NCBI GenBank assembly: GCA_913778085.1
Contig: CAJYXJ010000005.1
Span: 1 to 58,200 of the forward strand
Source of the DNA: an uncultured Chryseobacterium sp.
GTDB lineage: Bacteria; Bacteroidota; Bacteroidia; Flavobacteriales; Weeksellaceae
Length of the DNA stretch: 58,200 bases
Direction of reading: 5' to 3'
The number at the start of each line of letters is the position of its first letter. The stretch's first letter is position 1. This document shows positions 15,710 through 24,814 of this stretch, piece by piece. Under the pieces are notes generated by a model. It searched no databases and was not told the origin of the DNA. It saw only the letters and a program-made list of their open reading frames with translations. Made by a program: the position numbers and the translations under genes.

Positions 15710-15967
15710 TTACTGATCAAGTTCAGAATAATATTCTTCAAAATCAAAGGCAATATCGAAAAGTTCCTTGGGATGAATTCTCAGACCGGTAGCGATTTCA
15801 AGTAAAGTGCTCAGCTGACAGTCGATTTTATTGTTGGCCACATCACTAATTCTGGCTGAGGTGACATTGCATTTTTCGGCAATTTTTGAGTAAGGAATAT
15901 CACCTTTTGCTGCTTTAATTTTTTCAGCGATTAACCTCTTGATTTCTTCCGTCTTAAATTCATTCAT
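15710..15967 (-). CDS. XRE-family regulator (module copy 2)
   Basis: An 85-residue HTH protein (PYSKIAEKCNVTSARISDVANNKIDCQL) with the tail IHPKELFDIAFDFEEY shared with the XRE protein at 1044. ATG 15967 (MNEFKTEEIK) is preferred because the alternative ATG at 15982 lies inside a 21-bp inverted repeat that looks like an operator. It is divergent from the 178-aa gene at 16130 and probably represses both itself and that gene. Confidence 0.85.
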   Translation of the reverse strand: MNEFKTEEIKRLIAEKIKAAKGDIPYSKIAEKCNVTSARISDVANNKIDCQLSTLLEIATGLRIHPKELFDIAFDFEEYYSELDQ

Positions 15968-16053
15968 AATTGCATGTTTCATGCAATTTGATATTTAATT
16001 AAAAAAATATCGTTACCGAATTCGGTAACGAATAAAAATTATTATTACATTTG
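15968..16053. promoter_or_regulatory. Two palindromes and -7 box of module copy 2
   Basis: AATTGCATG-TTT-CATGCAATT occupies 15968-15988 next to the XRE start. A perfect 22-bp palindrome with half-site TCGTTACCGAA occupies 16010-16031. The rightward box TACATTTG is at 16046-16053. The centre-to-box distance (about 25 bp) matches the other two copies. Confidence 0.65.
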
Positions 16054-16129
16054 TATCCGAAGCCACAGCAAAATAACCTGTCGCTTCAAAAATTCCGTAT
16101 ACCGGAAAGAAAGAACTCTAAAAAACAAA

Positions 16130-16666
16130 ATGATGAAAAAGAAAAATTTAGATCTGGAAGCCCGGTTTTGGTCCGGCAGTAAAATGTATTCAGCGTTGGG
16201 GCTTATGGAAACATTTTTTCAGTTTAACGATCTGGCGGCGGCTAAAGAAACGTTAAGCACGATGATGCAGCATGCGGTGAAGAAAAACAGCCGGATCGGG
16301 GAGGAGCCTTCCGCGGTCTTTCACTTTTACCTGTCGATGCGCTCGTTGATCCGGGCAGGTTATCTTATCAGGAAGCAGTCAAAGCAAGGGAAGCTGAACC
16401 TGCATTCTGAAATCCGGTCTCCGCTCATGCAGGGTTCTCTTCGCGAAGAAGAATATCGGGATCCGCTGCGGGTTTTCCAAAAAGCCTTCAAAGCCCACAG
16501 CCTGCAGGAATTCGACGGTTTTATGGCAGGAATCGTGTATTTTTCCCTCGGAAGCGGCAGCTGTGAAACGGAAAGCAGTATCGTAAGTCCTTACCTCCAC
16601 CTTACCAAAATGCTGGATGCCGCATGGCTGCTCTTGGAAAGATCTTCAGCAGAAAAGGCAACCTGA
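16130..16666 (+). CDS. Conserved protein of unknown function, ~178 aa (module copy 2)
   Basis: A 178-residue paralog of the protein at 1795-2331, sharing the RFWSG start, the FFQFNDLAAAKE block, EEPSAVFHFYLSMRSLIRAGY, REEEYRDPLRVFQKAF and PYLHLTKMLDAAWLLLER. The middle (residues about 83-100, IRKQSKQGKLNLHSEIR) is the most diverged stretch and could hold specificity. There is no signal peptide, membrane segment or catalytic motif. The predicted leader is only about 75 nt, in contrast to copy 1. Function unknown. Confidence 0.8.
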   Translation: MMKKKNLDLEARFWSGSKMYSALGLMETFFQFNDLAAAKETLSTMMQHAVKKNSRIGEEPSAVFHFYLSMRSLIRAGYLIRKQSKQGKLNLHSEIRSPLMQGSLREEEYRDPLRVFQKAFKAHSLQEFDGFMAGIVYFSLGSGSCETESSIVSPYLHLTKMLDAAWLLLERSSAEKAT

Positions 16667-16813
16667 TTTTCTTCTAATGTGCTCTAAAATATTTTCAGCC
16701 TATCAAAAAAATCTTCTATGACTTCTGTGTTAAAATCTTTTATGAACTTTAAAAGCATACCGTATTTTACTTTATAAAGCAGTATCAAATTCTTTTGTGA
16801 CTTTTGTGGTAAA
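16664..16813. repeat. MITE-like element copy, right end intact
   Basis: CTTCTAATGTGCTCTAAAATA near 16674, then TTCTATGACTTCTGTGTTAAA, and the terminal CTTTTGTGACTTTTGTGGTAA at 16792-16812. These blocks appear in the same order at 49740-49850 and 55230-55313. The left CCACAAAAG end is missing. Confidence 0.7.
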
Positions 16814-16916
16814 TGTATTTTCAAAGTTGTGAAACATTTCGGCTACAACAAACCGACTTTTGGCTACATTCGGCTTCAGCATTTGTTGCAACTTTGCTTC
16901 AACAAAAAATAATACA

Positions 16917-17807
16917 ATGAAAGTATTGGTAACAGGCGCATCGGGCTTCAATGGCACGGCGGTCGTAAAAGAATTAATCGATAACGGACATCAGGTGGTG
17001 GGGCTGGCCCGGTCTGAAAAATCAGCTGAGGTTATACAGCATCTTGGTGCTGAAGTGCTTCGCGGCAGCCTGGAAGACCTGGAGATCCTGAAACAGGCGG
17101 CTGCCGGTGCGGACGGCATCATTCACTGTGGGTTTAACCATGATTTTATGAAAGGCGGGTCCGCTACATTTTCGGAAGCTGCCGCAGCGGATGAAAATGC
17201 CATTCTTGCCATGGGCGAAATGCTCACAGGAACGGACAAAGCCATCATCGTAACTTCAGGAATGTTGGGATTACCCGCTGGCAAAGGAGCTGTCACCGAA
17301 GATGACAGGGCTGAAAATTCACCGAGAAAATCGGAAGCCGCCGCATGGGCGCTGGCCGAAAAAGGCATACATGCATCGGTGGTCCGCCTGGCTCCTTCCG
17401 TACACGACAGAGGGGACGCAGGTTTTATACCGGCTATTATCCAGATGGCCCGGAAGAACGGTGTTTCGGCGTATCCCGGTGAAGGCACCAACCGATGGGT
17501 CGGCGTACATCGGCTGGATGCGGCGAGGGCTTTTCGGCTGGCGTTGGAAAAAGGGCATCGCGGAGCAGTGTACAACGTGGTGGACGAAGATGCGATTGAA
17601 ATGAAAACCATAGCAGCACTGATTGGGGAACAGCTCCATATTCCCGTGGCTTCCGTTTCCGGCGAAGCGTTGCAAAAGCATTTTGAGTGGATGAGCCACT
17701 TCATTTCTTTGGATTGCCCTGTCAGTACCGTCAAAACAAGGGAAATGCTGCGCTGGAAACCCGAACAGATAGGGCTGCTGGAAGATATGCAGCAAAATTA
17801 TTTTTAG
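16917..17807 (+). CDS. NAD-dependent epimerase/dehydratase-like SDR protein
   Basis: An atypical (extended) SDR of about 296 residues beginning with the cofactor motif VLVTGASGFNGTAVVKEL. GADGIIHCGFNHDF, the VTSGMLGLPAGKG strand and VVRLAPSVHDRG follow, as in the NAD(P)-binding group related to dihydroflavonol reductases. A classical YxxxK is not evident. The ATG at 16917 is chosen; the longer frame from 16860 reads through repeat-flanked upstream DNA. No operon partner is obvious and the substrate is unknown. Confidence 0.8.
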   Translation: MKVLVTGASGFNGTAVVKELIDNGHQVVGLARSEKSAEVIQHLGAEVLRGSLEDLEILKQAAAGADGIIHCGFNHDFMKGGSATFSEAAAADENAILAMGEMLTGTDKAIIVTSGMLGLPAGKGAVTEDDRAENSPRKSEAAAWALAEKGIHASVVRLAPSVHDRGDAGFIPAIIQMARKNGVSAYPGEGTNRWVGVHRLDAARAFRLALEKGHRGAVYNVVDEDAIEMKTIAALIGEQLHIPVASVSGEALQKHFEWMSHFISLDCPVSTVKTREMLRWKPEQIGLLEDMQQNYF

Positions 17808-18108
17808 GTCTTTATCCTATCAAAGGAAGTGGCATTGTCATTCTTGGTCAGTCGAAGGGAGCTTATCTACGCTGTGAAGTCTGATGATCCGGCTTTGGCT
17901 AAAAAGTATGATAGGTTTTGGCTAAAGCCGGATCTTAAACGGCTATAATGACATCGGGCTGAAGCCCGACGCTATTGATGAATGTGTAATGGCTTGAATT
18001 TTAAAGTATTTGAATTGTTTATAATATCAGAACTCAAATTATAATACAATTAAGATAAACCAGACTCACTTATCACAAGCTCTTATAAAGTCCAAATAAC
18101 ATTAAAAA
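17808..18108. repeat. REP-like hairpins in the gap after the epimerase gene
   Basis: A long hairpin spans 17886-17934 (GATCCGGCTTTGGCTAAAA with TTTTGGCTAAAGCCGGATC). A second, TCGGGCT-GA-AGCCCGA, lies at 17954-17969. Both carry the GGCT(TT/GA)AGCC core found at 34501, 36361 and 58076. The remaining sequence is AT-rich and presumably includes the promoter of the next gene. Confidence 0.7.
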
Positions 18109-18828
18109 ATGAAGAAAATACTTATCACCGGAGCCAATCAGGGTATTGGCTTTGAAACGGCGAAACAACTGGCTGCGCTTGGTCATTACGTTTATCTCGG
18201 AAGCCGAAATTATTCCAATGGAATGGAAGCGCAGAAAAAACTGAATGATGCCGGTTTCCGACAGGTAGAATGTATTGAAATAGATGTTACCGATATTCAA
18301 TCCGTACACTCTGCAAAAGAGCTGCTGGAATCCAAAACGCAAGGGTTGGATGTGTTAATCAATAACGCTGGGATTGCGGGGGAGCAGCCTCAAAATTTTT
18401 CGACGGGACACATAGGTAACTTACGGAATATTTTTGAGACCAATTTCTTCGGAGCGGTACAGACGACACAGATGTTTCTGGATCTGCTGAAAAAATCGGA
18501 TGCGCCAAGAATAATCAATGTGTCGAGTCCGTTAGGTTCGCTTTCCCTGCAGAGCCAATCCTCAAATCCCAACTTCGGAGGATACGATGCTTACAGCGCA
18601 TCGAAAACGGCACTTAATGCTTTTACGGTTTTATTGTCAAAAGAATTGCAGGAAACGAATTTTACCGTCATCAGCGTAGAACCCGGTTATACCGCAACGA
18701 ATCTTAACCAATACCAGGGGACCCAGACCGCTGAAGAAGCCGCAGGCATCATTGTGAAATCCGCAACAGATCGCGAGATGCCGACCGGTAAGTTTTTTGA
18801 CCGAAATGGCGATGAATTAGCGTGGTAA
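18109..18828 (+). CDS. Classical SDR family oxidoreductase
   Basis: A 239-residue classical SDR with TGANQGIGFETAK (cofactor), NNAGI, NVSSPLG (catalytic Ser) and YSASKTALNAF (catalytic Tyr and Lys), similar to carbonyl reductase-like SDRs of Bacteroidota. The AraC regulator starts 37 bp downstream on the same strand, and an SDR followed by AraC is a common arrangement in this group. Substrate unknown. Confidence 0.85.
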   Translation: MKKILITGANQGIGFETAKQLAALGHYVYLGSRNYSNGMEAQKKLNDAGFRQVECIEIDVTDIQSVHSAKELLESKTQGLDVLINNAGIAGEQPQNFSTGHIGNLRNIFETNFFGAVQTTQMFLDLLKKSDAPRIINVSSPLGSLSLQSQSSNPNFGGYDAYSASKTALNAFTVLLSKELQETNFTVISVEPGYTATNLNQYQGTQTAEEAAGIIVKSATDREMPTGKFFDRNGDELAW

Positions 18829-18853
18829 CCACCATAACCTCAGAAACAATTTC

Positions 18854-18866
18854 TAATTTTGTATCA
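18854..18866 (+). promoter_or_regulatory. Predicted -7 box directly before the AraC gene
   Basis: TAATTTTG (18854-18861) lies five bases before the ATG at 18866, so a transcript from it would be leaderless, as inferred for hxlR. The gene may also be read from the SDR upstream. Confidence 0.4.
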
Positions 18867-19786
18867 TGGAAAAGCGTGAGACCCAGAGAATAAAGACCAT
18901 TACCGAATTTCACCGGCTGCGTGGTTTGCCGGCGCCGGAGCATCCGCTGATCAGCGTAGTGGATTATGCTTCGATCCAAAGACCGGCAGATATTGGAGAA
19001 ATCAATCTGATGGTAGGCTTTTATATGATTTCCCTGAAAAAAGGTATTGGCGGAAAGATGTATTACGGGCAGCAGGAATTCGATTTTGATGAAGGCGTCA
19101 TGGCTTTTATGGAACCGAACCAGGTTTTCAGGATACAGTCTAACCCGTCTGCTGTTGAAAAACGTATGGGATGGATGCTCCTCATTCATCCCGATTTTTT
19201 GTGGCATACTTCGCTTGCCAAAACCATTAAAAGGTACGATTATTTTCATTATTCGGTACATGAGGCATTGTTCCTGTCGGAAAAAGAACAGAACATTCTC
19301 ACCGCCATAATTGAGAATATCCGGCTGGAATACCATACCAATATGGATAAATTCAGTAAGCAGATCATCGTTTCGCAGATTGAAACCCTGCTCAGCTATT
19401 CCGAACGTTTTTATCAACGGCAGTTCATTACCCGGGAGAAAGTGAATCATCAGATTTTAGATCGTCTTGAAAGTCTGCTGGCCGGTTATTTCAGCAGTGA
19501 AGACCTGTCGGTAAAAGGACTGCCGACCGTTCAGTACATAGCCGATGCTTTAAACATTTCGCCGAAATATCTCAGCGGTCTGCTCAAAACACTTACCGGG
19601 CAAACCACCCAGCAGCATATTCATGAAAAGCTGATTGAAAAAGCGAAAGAAAAATTATCGACCACGAATCTTTCGGTGAGCGAAATCGCCTACGAAATGG
19701 GGTTTGAGCATTCGCAGTCGTTCAGCAAACTGTTTAAAACCAAAACGGAGATGTCGCCACTGGAATTCCGGGCTTCTTTTAATTGA
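18866..19786 (+). CDS. AraC family transcriptional regulator
   Basis: A 306-residue regulator with an N-terminal cupin-like effector domain (FDFDEGVMAFMEPNQVFRI at about 72-90). The C-terminal double HTH of the AraC/XylS type covers about residues 215-305: VQYIADALNISPKYLSGLLK for the first helix pair and LSVSEIAYEMGFEHSQSFSK for the second, ending in KTEMSPLEFR. It probably regulates the SDR gene just upstream in response to a small hydrophobic ligand. There is no clear link to the pentose locus. Confidence 0.9.
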   Translation: MEKRETQRIKTITEFHRLRGLPAPEHPLISVVDYASIQRPADIGEINLMVGFYMISLKKGIGGKMYYGQQEFDFDEGVMAFMEPNQVFRIQSNPSAVEKRMGWMLLIHPDFLWHTSLAKTIKRYDYFHYSVHEALFLSEKEQNILTAIIENIRLEYHTNMDKFSKQIIVSQIETLLSYSERFYQRQFITREKVNHQILDRLESLLAGYFSSEDLSVKGLPTVQYIADALNISPKYLSGLLKTLTGQTTQQHIHEKLIEKAKEKLSTTNLSVSEIAYEMGFEHSQSFSKLFKTKTEMSPLEFRASFN

Positions 19787-20063
19787 AGGAATACCGGAAT
19801 TTTTGAAATAAAATAAAAAAAAACGAATTGCCTGCTACATGATTTGGCAAAAAATATCAACTTCCGCTGCGGGCAATGGAAGCAAAGGGCATTCTCGAAT
19901 AAAAATTATTTTCTCTGTTTGACCTATATGAATGGATATTAACGGGAATAAAGAAATTTTAGTTATAAATTAATTTTTACGTTTTTACATATGGTCCTTA
20001 TAGTTGACAGTTTTCATTAAAGCATCAGATCTTTTCGTGAGAAAATCCGATCGGCATCGCAGT

Positions 20064-20450
20064 TTATGTTCTTTCCCCGGCGAATATTTCTATTAAGCCA
20101 AACTCATCTCTTTCATATTCATACCGATACAGTCCTCTTGTGCTTCCTATATACAGATAACATCCGTCTTCCGTGAAACCGTATCCCTGCTGTAATGCGG
20201 GAAAGTTCTTAAAATGATACTTGAGATTATACACCTTTACCGTAGAGCCGTCATAGCGGTTAAGAGCATCGTTTCCGGTGATCCACATAAAGCCGTGGCG
20301 GTCCCTCAAACCGGAAGTAATTAGACCCCTGGAGAGGCCGTCATCCTGTGTAAGCCTGGTTGTAGAAAAATAATCAAAATTGTTCTGTGCCTTGCTAATG
20401 ATCAGAAGGAAAATAAAGGATAAGCAGAGAAAAAATTTAGGCTTTTCCAA
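20064..20450 (-). pseudogene. N-terminal remnant of a periplasmic-propeller sensor protein
   Basis: 128 codons comprise a signal peptide (FFLCLSFIFLLIISKAQ) and the first blades of a two-component-regulator propeller. QDDGLSRGLITSGLRDRHGFMWI, GNDALNRYDGS and GSTRGLYRYEY are diagnostic. Intact relatives are roughly 900-1400 residues, with further blades, a membrane anchor and a kinase or HTH output domain. Here the frame stops at 20064 and no continuation is seen on this strand in the 270 bp that follow. It is probably a truncated relic of a carbohydrate-sensing regulator next to the xylan locus. Confidence 0.65.
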
Positions 20451-21068
20451 AATAGGGTTATTATAAACGAATGTAATAAATAATTCAAGCCGGCTGATAT
20501 CTTCATATGTATAGTTATACTTTTATTTAACGGAAGCTTTTGCAGGATAAATCCACGGCATCCACTGCAACTATTACGAAAGGGCGATTTACATCTACTT
20601 TTATTATCATCTGCTTCATGATCGGTTAAAATGAAAGTAAATTAAAAAAACGTCTCAAACCTTACCAATTATTTGTCCGAATTCCACTTTTTACAATTTT
20701 AGATACGCTAACATACAAAAATGGTAAAAAAATTAATGTTTTTTTAATGCTTTTTTGGCTGTAAAAGTGTTTTTTTTACACTTGTTTATATTTTTTTAGA
20801 AATTTTTTTCAACAATTCTTATCATATTATTTTGCCGGAAAAAATAAGGTCATTTTTGTGTGAATTTTGTCTATAAATGCTTGTAAAATGATCTTTTACA
20901 TTGTTTATAAGTGTTATTTTTATGATAACCTTATCATTGTTTATATACAATTGTTATCATAAAAAATCGATATGTAAATTGCTGATATTTAAGTGTTAGC
21001 AATAAAAATATTTTTTTTATTCATCTGAATTTTTATATTTGTCATGTTACATAAATGTTAACACCTTA
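20451..21068 (+). promoter_or_regulatory. Control region of the pentose locus with repeated TGTAAAA palindromes
   Basis: An AT-rich gap of about 620 bp. TGTAAAA-N7-TTTTACA lies at 20760-20780 and TGTAAAA-TGATC-TTTTACA at 20882-20900. ATGATAA-CC-TTATCAT lies at 20922-20937 and ATTGT-N6-ACAAT at about 20935-20951. A -7 box TATATTTG is at 21034-21041, 27 bp before the regulator's ATG. The repeated half-site TGTAAAA suggests a dimeric repressor, most simply the adjacent NUDIX-type regulator; that is inferred. Confidence 0.55.
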
Positions 21069-21785
21069 ATGAGCCCTGAATTTATACATACTTATGTTTC
21101 TGTTGATTGTGTCGTTTTTGGATTTGACCATGAAAACAGACTGAATATTTTACTCGTAGAGCGACATCTTGATGCAGAAAAGCAGATCAAGCTTCCTGGA
21201 AGCTTAATTTTCAGTGATGAAGATGTGGATGATGCGGCAGAAAGAGTTCTTCACGAGCTTACGGGGATCAGGAAAATGGTATTAAAGCAGTTTAAATGTT
21301 TTGCAGACCCGATGAGGGCAAATAATGAAAAGGACATCAACTGGATGGGAGAGGAGTATAAGCATCATATCGATAGGATTATTACCGTAGCTTATCTCTC
21401 GCTTTGCAAAATCGATCATAAGATCAACAGCACCAAGTACAGCACGGTAGACTGGTTCCCGATCGACCAGGTACCTTCGCTGCCTTTCGACCATAATAAG
21501 ATCATCAGCGAATCGCTGATCGAAATCAGAAAATGGATCGAGTCGGACTTCTCGATTATTTTCGAGCTTCTGCCGAAGAGATTTACCATAAGGCAGTTGT
21601 ACCAGCTGTATAGCGCGCTGAGCGAAAAATATATAGATATTAAAAACTTTCATAAAAAAATATCATCCTTCAACTATATTGTACCGCTGGATGAAATCGA
21701 AAAAAACGTATCGCACCGTGCCGCCAGATATTATAAGTTTGATGCCAAGGTCTTTAAGAAAAACAATACTAAACTAATTAAATAA
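21069..21785 (+). CDS. NUDIX-domain (NrtR/AraR-like) pentose-responsive transcriptional regulator
   Basis: About 238 residues: a NUDIX-like domain (VSVDCVVFGFDHENRLNILL to about residue 140) followed by a C-terminal winged helix (LLPKRFTIRQLYQLYSALSE, HKKISSF). The NUDIX box is degenerate (PGSLIFSDEDVDDAAERVLHEL), as expected for a sugar-binding regulator rather than a hydrolase. In Bacteroides a relative called AraR responds to arabinose. Position 16 bp upstream of xylB suggests a xylose or arabinose-derived effector here. ATG 21069 is preferred over TTG 21039, which overlaps the -7 box. Confidence 0.85.
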   Translation: MSPEFIHTYVSVDCVVFGFDHENRLNILLVERHLDAEKQIKLPGSLIFSDEDVDDAAERVLHELTGIRKMVLKQFKCFADPMRANNEKDINWMGEEYKHHIDRIITVAYLSLCKIDHKINSTKYSTVDWFPIDQVPSLPFDHNKIISESLIEIRKWIESDFSIIFELLPKRFTIRQLYQLYSALSEKYIDIKNFHKKISSFNYIVPLDEIEKNVSHRAARYYKFDAKVFKKNNTKLIK

Positions 21786-21801
21786 TACCCTCCTTTATAC
21801 T

Positions 21802-23286
21802 ATGTACTTATTAGGCTATGACATTGGCAGTTCTTCTGTGAAAGTGTGTCTCATCGAGGCATCCAGCGGAAAAGTGATTGCTTCAGAATTTTCTCCGAAA
21901 AAGGAAATGAAAATTACGGCAATCCACCCGGGCTGGGCAGAACAAAACCCGGGGGACTGGTGGACCAATCTGAAGCTTGCTCATGAAGCCGTGATGCACG
22001 AATCCGGTGTACAGGCAGAAGATATTAAAGGAATCGGGATTACCTGGCAGATGCATGGGCTGATTCTTGTAGATAAGGACCAGAACCTGCTGAGACCTTC
22101 GATCATCTGGTGCGACAGCCGTGCCGTTCCTTACGGCGAAAAGGCTTTCAAGACCATCGGAGAAGAAAAATGTTTATCGCATTTACTGAATTCGCCGGGA
22201 AACTTTACCGCTTCCAAACTCGCATGGGTAAAGGAAAATGAACCTGAGATTTTTGAAAAAATAGATAAGATCATGCTTCCGGGAGACTATATCGCGATGA
22301 GACTCTCCGGACAGATCGGAATCACAATAGAAGGATTATCCGAAGGGATTTTCTGGGATTTTAAAAACAACTGCATTTCGGAAGATGTCATCAATTACTA
22401 CGGAATCCCGAAAAGCTTTTTCCCGGAAATCGTACCTACGTTCGGAATCCAGTCTACGGTTTCTGCAGCTGCTGCTCAGGAACTGGGATTAAAGGAAGGT
22501 ACCCCGATTTCATACAGAGCTGGGGACCAGCCGAATAATGCATTGTCACTGAACGTTTTCAATCCGGGGGAAATTGCTTCCACCGCAGGAACTTCAGGCG
22601 TCGTTTATGGAGTACTTGATCAGCTGGAGTACGATAAACTGTCCAGAGTAAACACATTTGCCCATGTAAATTATACACCGGAACAGACCCGGCTAGGAGT
22701 CCTGCTTTGCATCAACGGAACCGGGATTCTTAATTCATGGCTGAAGCACAATTTCGCCACTTCGCTTTCTTCTTACGGAGATATGAATGATATGGCTTCG
22801 CTTTCGCCGATCGGTTCCAAAGGATTAAGCATTATCCCATTCGGAAACGGTGCTGAAAGAGTATTGGAAAATAAGGATACCAGCTGCTCGATCCACGGGA
22901 TCAATTTCAACATCCACTCCAAAGGGGATATTCTGCGCGCGGCGCAGGAAGGAATTGTTTTCTCTTACGAATACGGAATGAATATTATGAGAAACATCGG
23001 GATGGATATCCAGGTAATCCGTGCAGGAAACGCCAATATGTTTTTAAGTTCGATTTTCCGGCAGTCGCTCGCCAGTGTCAGCAACGCGGTTATCGAATTA
23101 TATGATACCGACGGAGCCGTGGGTGCTGCCAGGGCTGCGGGAATGGGAATCGGATTCTATGCGGATTCCAAAGAAGCTTTTTCATCACTTGAAAAAATCG
23201 CCGTTATAGAGCCTGAGCATGAAAAGCGCGAGCAATATTTAGAGGCCTATTCAAGATGGAAAAATCATCTTAACGAAATTATCTAA
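21802..23286 (+). CDS. xylB: Xylulokinase
   Basis: Phosphorylates D-xylulose to xylulose 5-phosphate for the pentose phosphate pathway. The 494 residues match the FGGY sugar-kinase family (E. coli XylB is 484). The ATP-binding start is LLGYDIGSSSVKVCLIE, the substrate motif TWQMHGLILVD and the catalytic-region AGDQPNNALSLN; TAGTSGVVYGV and the late RAGNANMFLSSIFRQSLA are also typical. Only 16 bp separate it from the regulator and xylA follows after 108 bp, forming a regulator-xylB-xylA unit. Confidence 0.95.
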   Translation: MYLLGYDIGSSSVKVCLIEASSGKVIASEFSPKKEMKITAIHPGWAEQNPGDWWTNLKLAHEAVMHESGVQAEDIKGIGITWQMHGLILVDKDQNLLRPSIIWCDSRAVPYGEKAFKTIGEEKCLSHLLNSPGNFTASKLAWVKENEPEIFEKIDKIMLPGDYIAMRLSGQIGITIEGLSEGIFWDFKNNCISEDVINYYGIPKSFFPEIVPTFGIQSTVSAAAAQELGLKEGTPISYRAGDQPNNALSLNVFNPGEIASTAGTSGVVYGVLDQLEYDKLSRVNTFAHVNYTPEQTRLGVLLCINGTGILNSWLKHNFATSLSSYGDMNDMASLSPIGSKGLSIIPFGNGAERVLENKDTSCSIHGINFNIHSKGDILRAAQEGIVFSYEYGMNIMRNIGMDIQVIRAGNANMFLSSIFRQSLASVSNAVIELYDTDGAVGAARAAGMGIGFYADSKEAFSSLEKIAVIEPEHEKREQYLEAYSRWKNHLNEII

Positions 23287-23394
23287 AAAAATCACAAAGA
23301 AAATTCCATTGTACTTGCTGACCTTCAAAAATCAGTGAGCCGGGAGTTTTTATGCAAAAAAATTAAAGAAAATTAAAAAATAAATAAGACAAAT

Positions 23395-24723
23395 ATGAAC
23401 ACTTTAACAGGTACGAAAGAGTTTTTCACAGGGATCGATAAGATTAAGTTTGAAGGGAAGGAAAGCAGAAATCCGATGGCGTTCCGCTATTATGATGCAG
23501 AAAAAGTAATCATGGGGAAACCTATGAAAGACTGGACCCGTTTTGCAATGGCCTGGTGGCATACATTATGTGCCAACGGAAGCGATCCATTCGGTGGAGC
23601 AACTATTCACCACCCTTGGGATATCGGAAACGATGCCGTTAGCAGAGCAATGCACAAACTGGATGCAGGTTTTGAATTTATGTCCAAAATGGGCTTTAAC
23701 TTCTACTGCTTCCACGATATCGATCTTGTAGATCCTGCAGATAACTGGAAAGATTATGAGAAAAACCTTCAGGCTGTGGTAGAATACGCCAAGCAGAAGC
23801 AGGCAGAAACAGGAATCAAGCTTCTTTGGGGTACCGCAAACGTTTTCACCCACGAAAGATACATGAACGGAGCTTCTACCAACCCGAACTTCGATGTATT
23901 GGCTTGTGCTGGAACTCAGGTAAAAAACTCAATCGATGCAACTATTGCATTAGGCGGAGAAAACTATGTCTTCTGGGGAGGAAGAGAAGGATATATGAGC
24001 CTTTTGAACACGGATATGAAGCGTGAAAAAGACCATCTGGCCCGTTTCCTTACCATGTCCAGAGATTATGCCCGTCAGCAAGGTTTCCAGGGGAACTTCC
24101 TGATCGAGCCTAAGCCGATGGAGCCTACCAAGCACCAGTACGATTACGATTCTGAAACGGTAATCGGATTCCTGAGACATTACGGATTAGACAAAGATTT
24201 TAAATTAAATATTGAAGTAAACCATGCTACCTTGGCAGGACATACTTTTGAACACGAACTTCAGGCAGCAGTAGATGCAGGAATGTTAGGAAGCATCGAT
24301 GCAAACAGAGGAGATTACCAGAACGGTTGGGATACCGATCAGTTTCCGGTAGATTACCTGGAAATGGTTCAGGCCTGGTTGGTATTGCTACCAGCAGGAG
24401 GTTTAGGAAAAGGAGGAGTAAACTTCGACGCTAAAATCAGAAGAAACTCTATTGATCCTGAAGATTTATTCATCTCTCATATTTCAGGAATGGATGTATT
24501 TGCAAAAGGCCTGTTGGCTGCTGCCGACATTCTTGAAAACTCAGACTACAACAAATTAAGAACAGACCGCTATGCTTCTTTTGACAACGGGCACGGAAAG
24601 GCATTTGAAGAAGGATCTCTTACCCTAGAGGATCTTCAGAGAATCGCACATGAAATCGGGGAACCTCAGCCAAAAAGCGGAAAACAGGAATTGTTTGAAG
24701 CTATTGTGAACATGTATATCTAA
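23395..24723 (+). CDS. xylA: Xylose isomerase
   Basis: Interconverts D-xylose and D-xylulose in the cytoplasm with divalent metal ions. The 442 residues equal the class II enzyme length (E. coli 440). Signatures are [30 protein letters not shown] with catalytic His and Asp, the VFWGGREGY motif, [17 protein letters not shown] with metal-binding Glu, and [18 protein letters not shown]-type metal residues (here [12 protein letters not shown]). It lies directly after xylB and before susC, from which a hairpin separates it. Confidence 0.97.
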   Translation: MNTLTGTKEFFTGIDKIKFEGKESRNPMAFRYYDAEKVIMGKPMKDWTRFAMAWWHTLCANGSDPFGGATIHHPWDIGNDAVSRAMHKLDAGFEFMSKMGFNFYCFHDIDLVDPADNWKDYEKNLQAVVEYAKQKQAETGIKLLWGTANVFTHERYMNGASTNPNFDVLACAGTQVKNSIDATIALGGENYVFWGGREGYMSLLNTDMKREKDHLARFLTMSRDYARQQGFQGNFLIEPKPMEPTKHQYDYDSETVIGFLRHYGLDKDFKLNIEVNHATLAGHTFEHELQAAVDAGMLGSIDANRGDYQNGWDTDQFPVDYLEMVQAWLVLLPAGGLGKGGVNFDAKIRRNSIDPEDLFISHISGMDVFAKGLLAAADILENSDYNKLRTDRYASFDNGHGKAFEEGSLTLEDLQRIAHEIGEPQPKSGKQELFEAIVNMYI

Positions 24724-24731
24724 AATAAATG

Positions 24732-24784
24732 AAAAGGCTGCTAAACACTAAGGATTTTTAAAATAATTATTACCAGCCTTTTTA
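24732..24784 (+). terminator. Long-loop hairpin between xylA and susC
   Basis: AAAAGGCTG (24732-24740) pairs with CAGCCTTTTT (24774-24783) across a 33-nt AT-rich loop. It probably ends the xylBA transcript or attenuates read-through into susC, which starts 31 bp later. Confidence 0.6.
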
Positions 24785-24814
24785 TTTCAACCCTAATATT
24801 TAAAAATAATAATT

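Noticed and set aside
17123-17734. A 203-codon frame antisense to the epimerase gene
   Set aside because: The plus strand encodes a clear SDR with cofactor motif; the antisense product is Ser/Ala/Pro-rich without domains.
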